Source: Aureimonas sp. Leaf324 | GTDB taxonomy: Bacteria; Pseudomonadota; Alphaproteobacteria; Rhizobiales; Rhizobiaceae | Assembly (NCBI RefSeq): GCF_001423245.1 | Contig: NZ_LMOH01000028.1 | Coordinates: 124,001 to 188,000, forward strand | Direction of reading: 5' to 3' | DNA length: 64,000 bases | Part shown: positions 46,374 to 56,159 of the stretch, one piece after another | Layout of the letters: each line of letters begins with the position of its first letter | Position numbering within the stretch: position 1 is the stretch's first letter | Program-made: the position numbers and the translations under genes | The notes under the pieces: generated by a model | Told to the model about the DNA's origin: nothing | Databases searched by the model: none | The model's input: the letters and a program-made list of their open reading frames with translations, nothing else

Positions 46374-47594
46374 TCACCCGGCGACCGCCGCCTCCAGCGC
46401 CAGCCGGTCGCCGCGCTTCATGCGCTCCGACTCCGACTTCAGCTGGCCGCAGGCGGCGAAGATGTCGCGCCCGCGCGGCGTGCGGATCGGCGAGGCATAG
46501 CCGGCTTGGTTGACGAAATCGGCGAAGCGCTCGATCTGGTCCCAGTCCGAGCATTCGTAGGGGCTGCCTGGCCAGGGGTTGAACGGGATCAGGTTGATCT
46601 TGGCCGGAATGCCCTTCAGCAGCCGCACGAGCTCGCGCGCGTCGGCGAGGCTGTCGTTGACGCCCTTCAGCATCACGTATTCGAAGGTGATGCGGCGGGC
46701 GTTGGAGAGGCCGGGATAGGCGCGGCAGGCGTCCATCAGGTCCTGGATCGGGTACTTCTTGTTGATCGGCACGAGCACGTCGCGCAGCTCGTCCGTCACC
46801 GCATGGAGCGAGATGGCGAGCATCACGCCCATCTCCTCGCCGGTCTTCTCGATCATCGGCACGACGCCGGACGTCGACAGGGTGATGCGTCGCTTCGAGA
46901 GGGCCAGACCGTCGCCGTCCGACACCACGGCCAGCGCCGACTTCACGTGGTCGTAGTTGTAGAGCGGCTCGCCCATGCCCATCATCACGACGTTGGACAC
47001 GAGGCGCCCCTCGGAGGGCACGATCGCGCCCTGCGGCGTCGAGGCTTCCGGAAAGTCGCCGAGCCGCTCGCGCGCCGTCAGCACCTGGCCGACGATCTCG
47101 GACGGCTCGAGGTTGCGCACGAGGCGCTGCGTGCCGGTGTGGCAGAAGGTGCAGGTGAGGGTGCAGCCGACCTGGGACGAGACGCACAGCGTGCCGCGCC
47201 CTTCCTCGGGGATGTAGACGGTCTCGATCTCGACCGGGCGACCGGCGCCGCGCGAGGGAAAGCGGAACAGCCACTTGCGCGTGCCGTCGACGGAAATCTG
47301 CTCCTCGACGATCTCCGGCCGCGCGATCTCGAAATGCTGGTCGAGCGTCGCGCGAAGGTCCTTCGAGACGTTGCGCATCTCGTCGAAGTCCTTGACCCCG
47401 CGCACGTAGAGCCAGTGCCAGAGCTGCTGGACGCGCATCCGGGCCTGCTTGGCGGGAATGCCGGCTTCGACCAGCGCCGCGCCCATCTCCTCACGCGACA
47501 GGCCGAGGAGAGACCGCTTGGCGGGGGCGGCGGCCGGCATCGCGCTCGGGCGGACGGCCTGCGCCGCAGTCGTGAGATCGATCGACACGCTCAT
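46374..47594 (-). CDS. rlmN: RlmN, dual-specificity 23S rRNA/tRNA adenine-C2 methyltransferase
   Basis: 406 aa. The radical-SAM cluster is CTLTCTFC (CxxxCxxC), followed by the SAM-binding region [13 protein letters not shown] and the later cysteine segment [15 protein letters not shown]. It methylates A2503 of 23S rRNA and some tRNAs. An Ala-rich N-terminal extension of about 15 residues precedes the core. Likely co-directional with, and upstream of, the two small genes that follow. Confidence 0.96.
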   Translation of the reverse strand: MSVSIDLTTAAQAVRPSAMPAAAPAKRSLLGLSREEMGAALVEAGIPAKQARMRVQQLWHWLYVRGVKDFDEMRNVSKDLRATLDQHFEIARPEIVEEQISVDGTRKWLFRFPSRGAGRPVEIETVYIPEEGRGTLCVSSQVGCTLTCTFCHTGTQRLVRNLEPSEIVGQVLTARERLGDFPEASTPQGAIVPSEGRLVSNVVMMGMGEPLYNYDHVKSALAVVSDGDGLALSKRRITLSTSGVVPMIEKTGEEMGVMLAISLHAVTDELRDVLVPINKKYPIQDLMDACRAYPGLSNARRITFEYVMLKGVNDSLADARELVRLLKGIPAKINLIPFNPWPGSPYECSDWDQIERFADFVNQAGYASPIRTPRGRDIFAACGQLKSESERMKRGDRLALEAAVAG

Positions 47595-47737
47595 GGATGC
47601 ACCTTGCCCGCGCGAGACTGCGATCGGCCCCGCTTTTCGTTCTGCGTTTCGTCTGGATCGATCTCAAATGATCCGAAACGGGCATTTTCGCAAGGGCTGC
47701 GGGCGATTGGCTGCCATGTGGCAGCACCGCGCGCATG

Positions 47738-47763
47738 AAAAAGGCGCCGGTCGGCCCGGCGCC
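47738..47763 (-). terminator. Terminator of the IalB-type gene
   Basis: GGCGCCGG (47743-47750) pairs with CCGGCGCC (47756-47763). AAAAA at 47738-47742 gives a T-run on the minus strand. It lies 31 bases after the stop. Confidence 0.75.
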
Positions 47764-47793
47764 TCGGTTCCTGCCAACCGGTCTGTCGGCGGC

Positions 47794-48294
47794 CTATTTG
47801 CAGTTCGCCAGCGAGTTGATCGCCGCCGTCACGCCCGAGAGTGAATAGGTGTAGTTGGTCTGCGTGCCGCGCTGCGACACCGCATCGACCTTCATCGCCT
47901 TGCCGGACTTCAGCGCGGCGACCAGCTGCGGCTCCTCGGCGGCGTTCTCGACCCAGGCGCTCTCGCCGCGCGTGAACAGCGTGAACTTCTTGCCGTCGAT
48001 GTCGACCGTCACCTTGGAGCCGTCCTTCATCGGATAGCCCATGACGACCTGCGGCTCGTAAGCCTTCTTGTTGCTCGGCTTCTGGGAGACGAGGAAGAAG
48101 ATGTCGCCGTGATCGACGCTCGCCGGCTGCTTCGTCTTCGGCGTCGAGAGGATGTAGCAGACCTTGGAGCCGCTGGAATCGTAGGAGTAGCTGCCCCAGT
48201 CGTTGAACTGGTTCACGCGGGTCGGGGTCTGGGCGGCAGACGCCACGCTGGAGAGCGCCACCATCGCCACCGCTGCCGTCAGAGCATGTTTCAT
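47794..48294 (-). CDS. IalB-family secreted protein
   Basis: 166 aa from ATG 48294 with a Sec signal peptide (MKHALTAAVAMVALSSVASA). The mature part (WGSYSYDSSGSKVCYILS, FFLVSQKP, VVMGYPMKDGSKVTVDIDGK, FTLFTRGESAWVENA) matches the invasion-associated locus B family, common in Hyphomicrobiales. Members are periplasmic, and in Bartonella one affects host-cell entry, but in free-living relatives the role is unknown. It is the only gene in its transcript. Confidence 0.9.
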   Translation of the reverse strand: MKHALTAAVAMVALSSVASAAQTPTRVNQFNDWGSYSYDSSGSKVCYILSTPKTKQPASVDHGDIFFLVSQKPSNKKAYEPQVVMGYPMKDGSKVTVDIDGKKFTLFTRGESAWVENAAEEPQLVAALKSGKAMKVDAVSQRGTQTNYTYSLSGVTAAINSLANCK

Positions 48295-48564
48295 GGAGTT
48301 CGTGTCCCCGCTTGGTCCGGAATGCCATTGGACGCACGACCTTCGAGAGGTCGAGCGCGCTCGTGGCCGCAGGTTGGGCGATAAGCCTTTCCACAGGGTA
48401 AACGAACCGGAAAGTTCCGAATGGGCATTCGAAACTTCATCGCGTCCCGGCAAACGACCGTGCGCGGCTGCGGCCCGCCCACGAGCGACCGTCGCGACGA
48501 GGACGGAACGAATGGGGCGATAGTGGGACGCTGGAGCCGGCCGCCCAAAGCGGGCGGCGCCGTC
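48295..48564. other. Intergenic, no gene seen
   Basis: 270 bases between the ialB start and the ykvA-type stop. It probably contains the ialB promoter. I find no RNA signature, no convincing small ORF and no strong hairpin. Confidence 0.5.
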
Positions 48565-49026
48565 TCAGGCCGAGCGTGCCGCCTCGTCGGCTCCGTCGCG
48601 CAGCGTCTCGCGGGCGCGCTCGTAATGCTCGGGCCGGATGTTCTTCTGCACCGCCGTGAAGGCAGCCAGGAGCACCGCCGCGTCGTCGGTGAAACCGAGG
48701 CCGACGATGAAATCCGGCACGACGTCGAAGGGCAGGACGAAATAGGCGAGGGCCGCCAGGAGGATGCCGCGCGACGCCGTCGGGGTCTGCGGGTCGAGCG
48801 CGCAGTGATAGGAGGCGACGACGTCCTCCATGAAGGGAATGTGCCGGGCGGCGCGCTTCAGCGTCGACAGGAAACCCTTGCGCACGCGCCGCTCCTGCCG
48901 GGCCTGTTCGGCCTCGTCGCCGGGCAGGAGGATCTCGCCGACCAGCACCTTGTCCGGGGCACCGAGGGTCGTGGTCCCGGTCTCGCCTGTGGTGTTGCCG
49001 GCGATCGGCCCGCCTTCGCTCGTCAT
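48565..49026 (-). CDS. YkvA-family membrane protein (DUF1232)
   Basis: 153 aa from ATG 49026 with GAGGAG upstream. The DUF1232 core is AALAYFVLPFDVVPDFIVGL followed by GFTDDAAVLLAAFTAV. Small one- to two-helix membrane proteins of unknown role. A charged N-terminal region precedes the helix. It is 84 bases downstream of the thpR start side on the same strand. Confidence 0.88.
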   Translation of the reverse strand: MTSEGGPIAGNTTGETGTTTLGAPDKVLVGEILLPGDEAEQARQERRVRKGFLSTLKRAARHIPFMEDVVASYHCALDPQTPTASRGILLAALAYFVLPFDVVPDFIVGLGFTDDAAVLLAAFTAVQKNIRPEHYERARETLRDGADEAARSA

Positions 49027-49110
49027 GCCCGTCTCCTCGAAATCGATGGCCCCCGCGCTCGCCGATATGGCGCGGCCCCGGCCGGGTTTCAAACCGGCCG
49101 GGGTCGGCCT

Positions 49111-49692
49111 TCAGCGGGCGGCCATCGCCAGCATGCCGGCGTCGCGCTGGCTGGGCAGGGCGTCGAGCGGGAAGGCCTCTTCCATCACGTAGGGCCCGCC
49201 GCCGACCGAATCCTTCGACGAGAACAGGACGAAGCGCGAGGCCTGGAAGGTCGGTGCGCGGAAGCCGCCGCGCAGCGCGAGATAGTGCGCGACCTCCTCG
49301 CTCTTGCCGTTGCGAAGCCGCGCCAGCGTGACGTGGGGCGTGAAGCGGCGGGGATCGGCGGGAACGCCGAGACGCTGCAGGATGCGGTCGATCTCGCCCT
49401 GCAGGAGGTCGAGCGGGCGCGAGGGTTCGACGTCGGCATAGACCGAATGCGGCTTCTTGCCGCCGAAGGCGCCGAGCCCGCGCAGCGTCACCGGGAAGGG
49501 CGCGCGCGACACCCGGTCGAGCGCGGCGACGATCTCGTCGGCGAGGCGCGCCTCGATGTCGCCGATGAAGCGCAGCGTGAGGTGGTAGTTCTCGGGCTCG
49601 ATCCAGCGGGCGGAAGGCAGGCCGCCGCGCAGGAAGGAGAGGGACATCGCGGCGTCACGCGGGATCTCGAGGGCGGTGAACAGTCTCGGCAT
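49111..49692 (-). CDS. thpR: ThpR, RNA 2',3'-cyclic phosphodiesterase
   Basis: 193 aa from ATG 49692. It carries both catalytic HxTx motifs of the 2H superfamily: HLTLRFIG and HVTLARL. The LigT/ThpR layout (MPRLFTALEIP, LGAFGGKKPHSVYADVEPS) is clear. It opens 2',3'-cyclic phosphates and can join tRNA halves in vitro. Cytoplasmic. Upstream of ykvA. Confidence 0.92.
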   Translation of the reverse strand: MPRLFTALEIPRDAAMSLSFLRGGLPSARWIEPENYHLTLRFIGDIEARLADEIVAALDRVSRAPFPVTLRGLGAFGGKKPHSVYADVEPSRPLDLLQGEIDRILQRLGVPADPRRFTPHVTLARLRNGKSEEVAHYLALRGGFRAPTFQASRFVLFSSKDSVGGGPYVMEEAFPLDALPSQRDAGMLAMAAR

Positions 49693-49879
49693 TGGACGAT
49701 CCTTCCCGTTCGGGGCCACGCTCGAGACCAGGCGCCTGCCTGTCACGCAAACGCGACCGAGTGCCTTACCCCATCGAAACTTTCATCACCGATCGTGGAC
49801 TTCAAGGCTTGGCCGAGGCTTCTGCACAGAAGCGGTCCCGGCGTTGCTGCGATGCACCGTATGGTCGGGGACGATGGCG

Positions 49880-50533
49880 TCAGCCCTGCGCGCGCCCGCT
49901 CGTCTGCAGCGCCTCGATCACCTGCGGCAGAATGCCCTTGACGATCACCGCCACGCCTTCAGCGTTCGGGTGCATGTAGTCGGCCTGGTTCAGGCGGCCA
50001 TTGCCGGCGACGCCCTCGAGGAAGAACGGATAGAGCGGCACGCCGTGCTTGGCGGCGAGCTCGCCGTAGATCGGGTTGAACTTCGCGGCATAGTCCGGGC
50101 CCATGTTGGGCGGGCTGATCATGCCGGCGAGCAGCACCTGCGTGTTCGGCCGCGCCTTCAGCTTGGTCAGGATCGCGTCGAGATTGGCGCGCGTCACGTC
50201 GGGGCTGACGCCGCGCAGCGCGTCGTTGGCGCCGAGTTCGACGATCACGACTTTAGCGTCTGTCGGTACCGACCAGTCGAGCCGGGCGAGGCCCCCGGTC
50301 GTGGTGTCGCCGGAAACGCCCGCGTTGACGACGCGCGCCGCGTGCCCCGCGCCGTTCAGGGCCGCCTGGAGCTGGTCGGGGAAGGACTCGCCGGGGCCGA
50401 CCCCGTAGCCGGCCGACAGGCTGTCGCCGAGGGCCACCACCTGCGGAGCGGTCTCCTGCGCCCGCGTCGGCGCGCCAAGCGCCAGGCCGAGACCGATCGT
50501 CACGAAGGCGAGAAGCGATTGGAAGCGCTGCAT
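49880..50533 (-). CDS. tesA: TesA-like arylesterase/acyl-CoA thioesterase I (SGNH)
   Basis: 217 aa with a signal peptide (MQRFQSLLAFVTIGLGLALG). The SGNH blocks are GDSLSAGYGV (nucleophile Ser), the Gly in VSGDTTTGG, Asn in VELGANDALRG, and Asp-x-x-His near the end (NQADYMHPN). Periplasmic hydrolase of acyl-CoA/esters. Divergent from ybbA-ybbP, a gene order also found in E. coli. Confidence 0.92.
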   Translation of the reverse strand: MQRFQSLLAFVTIGLGLALGAPTRAQETAPQVVALGDSLSAGYGVGPGESFPDQLQAALNGAGHAARVVNAGVSGDTTTGGLARLDWSVPTDAKVVIVELGANDALRGVSPDVTRANLDAILTKLKARPNTQVLLAGMISPPNMGPDYAAKFNPIYGELAAKHGVPLYPFFLEGVAGNGRLNQADYMHPNAEGVAVIVKGILPQVIEALQTSGRAQG

Positions 50534-50628
50534 GGGCCACCCATATTCCGCGTTGCGGCACGACGCCCCGCTCGCCGGAATGCGGGTGCGGGACGCTTGT
50601 CCGAAGAGGATATAGGAAGGGCGTCGCC

Positions 50629-51339
50629 TTGGCTGAAGCAGCGGTCCGGTTACGAAATGTTCAACTGACGCTGGGAACCGGCCGCAGCGCGGTGCACGTC
50701 CTGAAAGGCATCGATCTCGACGTCGCGCGGGGCGAGTCGGTCGGCATCGTCGGCCCCTCGGGCTCCGGCAAGTCGACGCTTTTGATGGTGCTGGCCGGTC
50801 TCGAGCGGGCGGACGACGGGCTCGTCGAGATCGCGGGCCAGGCGCTCGGGCCGATGAGCGAGGACCAGCTCGCCGCCTTCCGCGGGCGCCATGTCGGCAT
50901 CGTCTTCCAGTCCTTCCACCTCATCCCCAACATGACGGCGCTCGAGAACGTCGCCGTGCCGCTGGAGCTGGCCGGTGTTCCCGACGCCTTCGTGCGGGCC
51001 GAGCGGGAGCTTGCCGCCGTCGGCCTCGGCCAGCGCGTCACCCACTATCCGGGCGAACTCTCGGGCGGGGAGCAGCAGCGCGTGGCGCTGGCCCGTGCTC
51101 TCGCGCCTGAGCCCGACATCCTGATCGCCGACGAGCCGACCGGAAATCTCGACGGCGAGACGGGCGCTCAGGTCGCCGATCTCCTGTTTTCCGAGCAGGC
51201 CCGGCGCGGCATGACGCTGATCCTCGTCACCCACGACAGGACGCTCGCCGCACGCTGCGGGCGCGAGGTCGCCGTGCGGTCCGGCGTGATCGAGCGCGGG
51301 TCGGCCCCCGCCGCAAAGTTCGCGGAAGCCGCCCAGTGA
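50629..51339 (+). CDS. ybbA: YbbA-like ABC transporter ATPase
   Basis: 236 aa from TTG 50629, with AGGAAGG upstream. Walker [13 protein letters not shown], signature [15 protein letters not shown], Walker [13 protein letters not shown], followed by the LolD/MacB-type end. The stop overlaps the permease start (GTGA). With YbbP it forms an exporter that probably moves a hydrophobic compound or lipid out of the inner membrane; the substrate is unproven. Confidence 0.93.
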   Translation: MAEAAVRLRNVQLTLGTGRSAVHVLKGIDLDVARGESVGIVGPSGSGKSTLLMVLAGLERADDGLVEIAGQALGPMSEDQLAAFRGRHVGIVFQSFHLIPNMTALENVAVPLELAGVPDAFVRAERELAAVGLGQRVTHYPGELSGGEQQRVALARALAPEPDILIADEPTGNLDGETGAQVADLLFSEQARRGMTLILVTHDRTLAARCGREVAVRSGVIERGSAPAAKFAEAAQ

Positions 51340-53900
51340 GTCATGTCGCGCCCGCCAAGCGCCCGCCCGCCGGTTTCGCGCTCGCGCTCCGCTTTGCCCT
51401 GCGCGAGATGCGCGGGGGCCTCCGCGGCTTCGTCATCTTCCTCGCCTGCCTGACGCTCGGCGTCGCCTCGATCGCCGCGGTGAACTCGGTGTCCGAGATG
51501 ATGACGAGCGGCATCCAGCGCGAGGGCCGCACGATCCTGGGCGGCGACATGCGCTTCGGCCTCAACCAGCGGCAGGCGAGCCCGGAGGAGCGATCCTGGC
51601 TCGCCGGCTACGGCACCGTCGCCGAGATCGGTTCGCTGCGCTCCATGGCGCGCCTGCCCGACGGCTCCAACCAGACGCTGAGCGAGGTCAAGGCGGTGGA
51701 CGGGCTCTACCCACTCTTCGGCGCCGTCGGGACGGACCCGGCCACCCCGCTGCCGGATCTCCTGGCCGAGCGAAACGGCCGCTTCGGCGCGCTGGCCGCG
51801 CCCGAGTTCTTCGATCGCCTCGGCATCGCGCCGGGCTCGACGATCCGGCTCGGCACCATCGAGATCGAATTGCGCGGCGTCCTGACGCGCGAGCCGGACG
51901 TCCTATCCGACGGTTTCATTTTCGCGCCGCGCCTGCTCGTCTCGCTCGACGCGCTCGCGGCCACAGGCCTCGTCCAGCCGGGTTCGCTCGTCGAATACGA
52001 CTACAAGCTCCGCTTCGCCGACCCGGCGACCGATCCGGAAGCCGTGAAGGCCGAGGCCAACCAGCGTTTCCCGCAGGCCGGCTGGAGCATCCGCGACGCC
52101 AGCGAGGCGGCGCCCTCGCTCCAGCGCAACATCGAGCGCTTCTCGCAGTTCCTGACGCTTGTCGGCCTCACCGCGCTGGTGGTCGGCGGCGTCGGCATCG
52201 CCAACGCGGTCGCCGCCTATCTCGATTCCAAGCGCACCGTGATCGCGACCTTCAAGAGTCTCGGCGCAAGCGGCCGCTTCGTGGTCACGATCTACCTCGT
52301 CCAGATCCTGATCCTCTCGACGGTCGGCATCGTGCTCGGGCTTCTCCTCGGGGCGACGGCGCCGTTCTTCGCCGCGCGCTTCCTCGAAGCTCATATCCCG
52401 ATCGCCGCCGAGGCCTCGATCTATCCCGGCGCGCTCCTTCTCGGCGCGCTGTTCGGCTATCTCACCGCGCTCGCCTTCGCGATCCTGCCGCTCGGGCGCA
52501 CGCGCGACATCGCGGCGACGGCATTGTTCCGCGCCAACGACGGGCCGGGAAGCCTTCGCATGCGCTGGGCCTATGCCGGCGCGGCGCTGGGCCTTGCCGC
52601 CGCGATCGCCGCGCTGGCGCTCGTCATGTCGAGCGACAAGCGCGTGGCCGGCGTGTTTCTGGTGGCGACGGGCGTCGCCTTCGTGATCCTGCGCCTTGTG
52701 GCCATGGCGATCCGCTGGGGTGCGGCGCGCCTGCCGCGCGTGCGCTCGACACCGCTGCGGCTGGCGATCGGCAACATCCATCGCCCGGGCGCGCTGACGG
52801 CCTCGGTCGTCCTGTCGCTCGGCCTCGGGCTGACGCTCCTCGTCACGCTCGCCTCGATCGACCGGAACCTTCGAGCCGAGATCGGCGGCACCCTGGCGGC
52901 GCGCGCGCCGAACTTCTTCTTCGTCGACATCCAGTCCGCCGAGGTCGAGCCATTCCGCGCCAAGATCGCCGAACTCGCGCCGGGCTCGACCCTGACCGAC
53001 GTGCCGATGCTGCGCGGGCGCATCACGCAGCTGCGGGGCGAGGACGTATCCAAGATCGAGGTGCCGCCGGAAGGCGCCTGGGTCCTGCGCGGCGATCGCG
53101 GCATCACCTACGACGCGACGCTGCCGGGCGGCGCGCGGCTGACGGCGGGAGAGTGGTGGCCGGCGGACTATACCGGCGAGCCGCTCGTGTCGTTCGCCGC
53201 CGAGGAGGCGGGCGAACTCGGGCTGAAGCTCGGCGACACGATCACCGTCAACGTCCTCGGTCGCGACATCACCGCCCGCATCGCGAACCTGCGCGAGGTG
53301 CAGTGGGAGTCGCTTGCGATCAACTTCGTGATGGTCTTCTCACCCAACACCTTCGCGGGCGCCCCCCATGCCTGGCTTGCGACGCTCGACATGACGAACG
53401 ACACGGCGGACGCCGAACGCGCCGTCCTGTCGGGTATCTCCAACACCTTCCCGGCGGTGACGACGGTGCGGGTCAAGGATGCGCTGGACGCCGTGAACGC
53501 GCTCGTCGCGCAGCTGGCGCTCGCGATCCGCGCGGCGGCCGCCGTGGCGCTCGTCGCCTCGGTGCTGGTCCTGTCGGGCGCGCTGGCCGCCGGCAATCGG
53601 GCACGTGTCCACGATGCGGTGGTTCTGAAGACGCTCGGCGCGACGCGCGCGACGCTGATCCGCGCCTATGTGACGGAGTACATGTCGCTGGGAGCGGCGA
53701 CGGCGCTGTTCGCCGTCGGGGCCGGGGCGCTCGCCGCCTGGTATGTCGTCGCGCGCATCATGCGCCTGCCCTTCGCCTTCGACGGCGGGCTGGCCGTAAC
53801 GACGCTGGTGGCGGCACTGGTCCTCACCGTCGGCTTCGGGCTGGCGGGCACCTGGCGGATCCTCGGCCAGAAGGCGGCGCCGGTTTTGCGGGAGCTGTGA
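51336..53900 (+). CDS. ybbP: YbbP-like FtsX/MacB-type ABC permease
   Basis: 854 aa from GTG 51336 overlapping ybbA. An N-terminal helix precedes a large periplasmic domain, three or more helices with an FtsX domain (about 260-390), a second soluble segment, and a second FtsX domain near the C-terminus (VYRAYVTEYMSLGAAT-type end). The double-FtsX layout is that of YbbP. The transporter pairs with YbbA. The ORF is uninterrupted; length about 800-860 aa is normal. Confidence 0.93.
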   Translation: MSHVAPAKRPPAGFALALRFALREMRGGLRGFVIFLACLTLGVASIAAVNSVSEMMTSGIQREGRTILGGDMRFGLNQRQASPEERSWLAGYGTVAEIGSLRSMARLPDGSNQTLSEVKAVDGLYPLFGAVGTDPATPLPDLLAERNGRFGALAAPEFFDRLGIAPGSTIRLGTIEIELRGVLTREPDVLSDGFIFAPRLLVSLDALAATGLVQPGSLVEYDYKLRFADPATDPEAVKAEANQRFPQAGWSIRDASEAAPSLQRNIERFSQFLTLVGLTALVVGGVGIANAVAAYLDSKRTVIATFKSLGASGRFVVTIYLVQILILSTVGIVLGLLLGATAPFFAARFLEAHIPIAAEASIYPGALLLGALFGYLTALAFAILPLGRTRDIAATALFRANDGPGSLRMRWAYAGAALGLAAAIAALALVMSSDKRVAGVFLVATGVAFVILRLVAMAIRWGAARLPRVRSTPLRLAIGNIHRPGALTASVVLSLGLGLTLLVTLASIDRNLRAEIGGTLAARAPNFFFVDIQSAEVEPFRAKIAELAPGSTLTDVPMLRGRITQLRGEDVSKIEVPPEGAWVLRGDRGITYDATLPGGARLTAGEWWPADYTGEPLVSFAAEEAGELGLKLGDTITVNVLGRDITARIANLREVQWESLAINFVMVFSPNTFAGAPHAWLATLDMTNDTADAERAVLSGISNTFPAVTTVRVKDALDAVNALVAQLALAIRAAAAVALVASVLVLSGALAAGNRARVHDAVVLKTLGATRATLIRAYVTEYMSLGAATALFAVGAGALAAWYVVARIMRLPFAFDGGLAVTTLVAALVLTVGFGLAGTWRILGQKAAPVLREL

Positions 53901-54113
53901 TCCACGAAAGGCGGTTAACGCCCGCCAAATAACGGAAATTTAATCGCCAAAGCCGCGTTACGGCGGTCGTCGGGCTCACCGACGGCCTTGTGAACGGGTG
54001 GGCACCTTCGCATATTTCACTGCAAAGGCAGCTGCGAGTCCCGCCAGCGGCGCCTCGGCCCGGTCGCGGGCCGAACGACACCCGACGGGACGCTACGCGA
54101 AAGGACGACGTTG

Positions 54114-54893
54114 ATGGCTGAAAAATGGAACCAGGGCGTGAGGAGCGTTCCGGCTGCTGGCAGCCGGGTCGACGCCTCGATCGACCAGGGCCTGCGGGCC
54201 TACATGCTCAAGGTCTACAACCTGATGGCGATCGGTCTCGTCATCACCGGCGCGGCGGCCTACGGCCTGTTCTCGCTGGCGACCACGACCGACCCCTCGC
54301 TGGCGGCCGCCCAGATCAACGGCACCATGCTGACCCAGCTCGGCGTGACGGTGTTCGTCTCGCCGCTGAAGTGGGTGCTGATGCTGGCGCCGCTGGCGAT
54401 GGTGTTCTTCCTGTCGTTCCGCGTCCACAAGATGAGCGTCTCGGCCGCGCAGACGACCTTCTGGGCCTATGCCGCGATGGTCGGCCTGTCGCTTTCGACG
54501 ATCTTCCTCGTCTACACGCAGGAATCGATCGTTCAGGTGTTCTTCATCACCGCCGCCTCGTTCGGCGCGCTGTCGCTCTTCGGCTACACGACGAAGCGTG
54601 ACATGTCGGCGATGGGCTCGTTCCTGATCATGGGCGTCTTCGGCATCGTCATCGCGATGCTGGTCAACATCTTCCTGCAGTCCTCGGCGCTGGGCTTCGC
54701 GATCTCGGTGATCGGCGTCCTCGTGTTCGCCGGCCTCACGGCCTACGACACGCAGCGCATCAAGGAGATGTATTGGGAGGGTGACGACACGCTGGTGGCC
54801 GGCCGCAAGGCGATCATGGGCGCGCTGTCGCTGTACCTGAACTTCATCAACATGTTCATGTTCATGCTGCAGCTTTTCGGCAATCGCGACTGA
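54114..54893 (+). CDS. Bax inhibitor-1/YccA-family membrane protein
   Basis: 259 aa from ATG 54114 with AAGGACGACG upstream (a TTG just before is unlikely). About seven membrane helices, starting IDQGLRAYMLKVYNLMAIGLV, and the terminal pattern YDTQRIKEMYWEGDD and ALSLYLNFINMFMFMLQLFG are those of the BI-1 family. Some homologues modulate the FtsH protease or ion leak. Cytoplasmic membrane. A strong terminator follows. Confidence 0.94.
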   Translation: MAEKWNQGVRSVPAAGSRVDASIDQGLRAYMLKVYNLMAIGLVITGAAAYGLFSLATTTDPSLAAAQINGTMLTQLGVTVFVSPLKWVLMLAPLAMVFFLSFRVHKMSVSAAQTTFWAYAAMVGLSLSTIFLVYTQESIVQVFFITAASFGALSLFGYTTKRDMSAMGSFLIMGVFGIVIAMLVNIFLQSSALGFAISVIGVLVFAGLTAYDTQRIKEMYWEGDDTLVAGRKAIMGALSLYLNFINMFMFMLQLFGNRD

Positions 54894-54921
54894 GCGATCC
54901 CGGCCGAGGTCGGACAGATGG

Positions 54922-54950
54922 AAGGGCGGCTCTCGAGGCCGCCCTTTTTC
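54922..54950 (+). terminator. Terminator after the BI-1 gene
   Basis: AAGGGCGGC (54922-54930) pairs with GCCGCCCTT (54938-54946), loop TCTCGAG, then TTTT. It lies 29 bases after the stop. Confidence 0.88.
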
Positions 54951-55032
54951 GTGGGCCCTTCCCGGCTTTGCGTTGAGGGGCGGGGGCGGCCCCTCTAGAG
55001 TGGCGGCCACCGAATCCTCGAATGCAGACCCG

Positions 55033-55590
55033 ATGAGCGCCTTCACGATCCGCAATGCCATCCCGGCCGATATTCCGGCGATCACCCGCATCTACGAGGA
55101 GGCCGTGCTCCACGGCACCGCGACCTACGAACTCGTGCCGCCGGACGAGACCGAGATGGCCACGCGGATGTCCAACACGCTGCGGCAGGACTATCCGTAC
55201 TTCGTCGCCTGCGACCAAGACGGCGCGGTGATCGGCTACGCCTATGCCGGGCCGTTCCGCGCCCGGCCCGCCTATCGCTGGACGGTCGAGGACTCGATCT
55301 ACCTCGCGCCGGAAGCCAAGGGGCGGGGCGTCGGCACGGCGCTGCTGCGTCGCCTCCTCGATGCCTGCCAGGATCAGGGCTTCCGCCAGATGATCGCGGT
55401 GATCGGCGGCGCCGACAACCAGCCCTCGATCAAGGTGCACGCCAAGCTCGGCTTTACCCATATCGGCATCTTCGAGGGATCGGGCTTCAAGTTCGGGCGC
55501 TGGATCGACACCGTCCTCATGCAATTCGCGCTGAACGGCGGCAAGGACACGCTGCCGGACGAGACGGTCTATCCCGGCACGCTGACGTGA
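55033..55590 (+). CDS. GNAT N-acetyltransferase, phosphinothricin-acetyltransferase-like
   Basis: 185 aa from ATG 55033. Acetyl-CoA site: IYLAPEAKGRGVGTALLRRL. Flanking segments (ITRIYEEAVLHGTATYELVPPDETEM, GYAYAGPFRARPAYRWTVED, NQPSIKVHAKLGFTHIG) match the Pat/YncA branch, which acetylates small amines such as methionine sulfoximine. The stop overlaps the isochorismatase start (GTGA). Confidence 0.92.
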   Translation: MSAFTIRNAIPADIPAITRIYEEAVLHGTATYELVPPDETEMATRMSNTLRQDYPYFVACDQDGAVIGYAYAGPFRARPAYRWTVEDSIYLAPEAKGRGVGTALLRRLLDACQDQGFRQMIAVIGGADNQPSIKVHAKLGFTHIGIFEGSGFKFGRWIDTVLMQFALNGGKDTLPDETVYPGTLT

Positions 55591-56159
55591 CGACGGCGCT
55601 CGTCGTCATCGACGTTCAGCGCGCTTTTGCCGAATGGGAGACCGGGGGCCGCCGGCGAAACAACCCGGACGCCCTGCGACGCATCGCCGATCTCTTGGCG
55701 ACGTTCCGGACCGCCGGACTGCCCATCTTCCATATCCGCCACGAGAATCCGGCGCCCGGTTCGTCCTTCCACCCGGACGCGAGCGGCCGCATCGTGGAAG
55801 ATGCCGCGCGCGAGCACGGGGGTGAGCCGGTGATCGTGAAGCGCGTGAACAGCTCCTTCATCGGCACGGACCTCGAAGCGCGATGGCGCGACGCAGGCGT
55901 GCGGACGGTGGTGATCTGCGGCGCGACCACCAACCACTGCGTGGAGACCACGACGCGCATGGCCGGCAATCTCGGCTTCGACGCGCGGCTGGCGGAAGAT
56001 GCTTGCTGGACCTTCGACCTGCGGGGGCCGGACGACCGCCTGCACCGGGCCGAGGACGTTTACGCGATGACGCTCGCCAACCTGTCGGACGAGTTCGCGA
56101 CGATCGTCACCGCCGACGCGGTGGTGCGCGAACTCGGGCTCAGTCCTCGATCAGCTTGA
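55587..56159 (+). CDS. Isochorismatase-family cysteine hydrolase
   Basis: 190 aa from GTG 55587, co-translated with the GNAT gene. The catalytic triad is Asp in VIDVQRAF, Lys in VKRVNSSF and Cys in TTNHCVETT. Cytoplasmic hydrolases of this family act on isochorismate, nicotinamide or other amides; substrate unknown. The 3' end overlaps the convergent DUF2794 gene by 20 bases. Confidence 0.92.
   Translation: MTTALVVIDVQRAFAEWETGGRRRNNPDALRRIADLLATFRTAGLPIFHIRHENPAPGSSFHPDASGRIVEDAAREHGGEPVIVKRVNSSFIGTDLEARWRDAGVRTVVICGATTNHCVETTTRMAGNLGFDARLAEDACWTFDLRGPDDRLHRAEDVYAMTLANLSDEFATIVTADAVVRELGLSPRSA

Noticed and set aside
49693-49879. Possible gene between thpR and tesA
   Set aside because: No start-SD, no domain, and the open frames belong to antisense reading of neighbours.
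53901-54113. Possible small gene or RNA before the BI-1 gene
   Set aside because: 213 bases with no start-SD pair and no RNA signature; only short imperfect repeats were seen.
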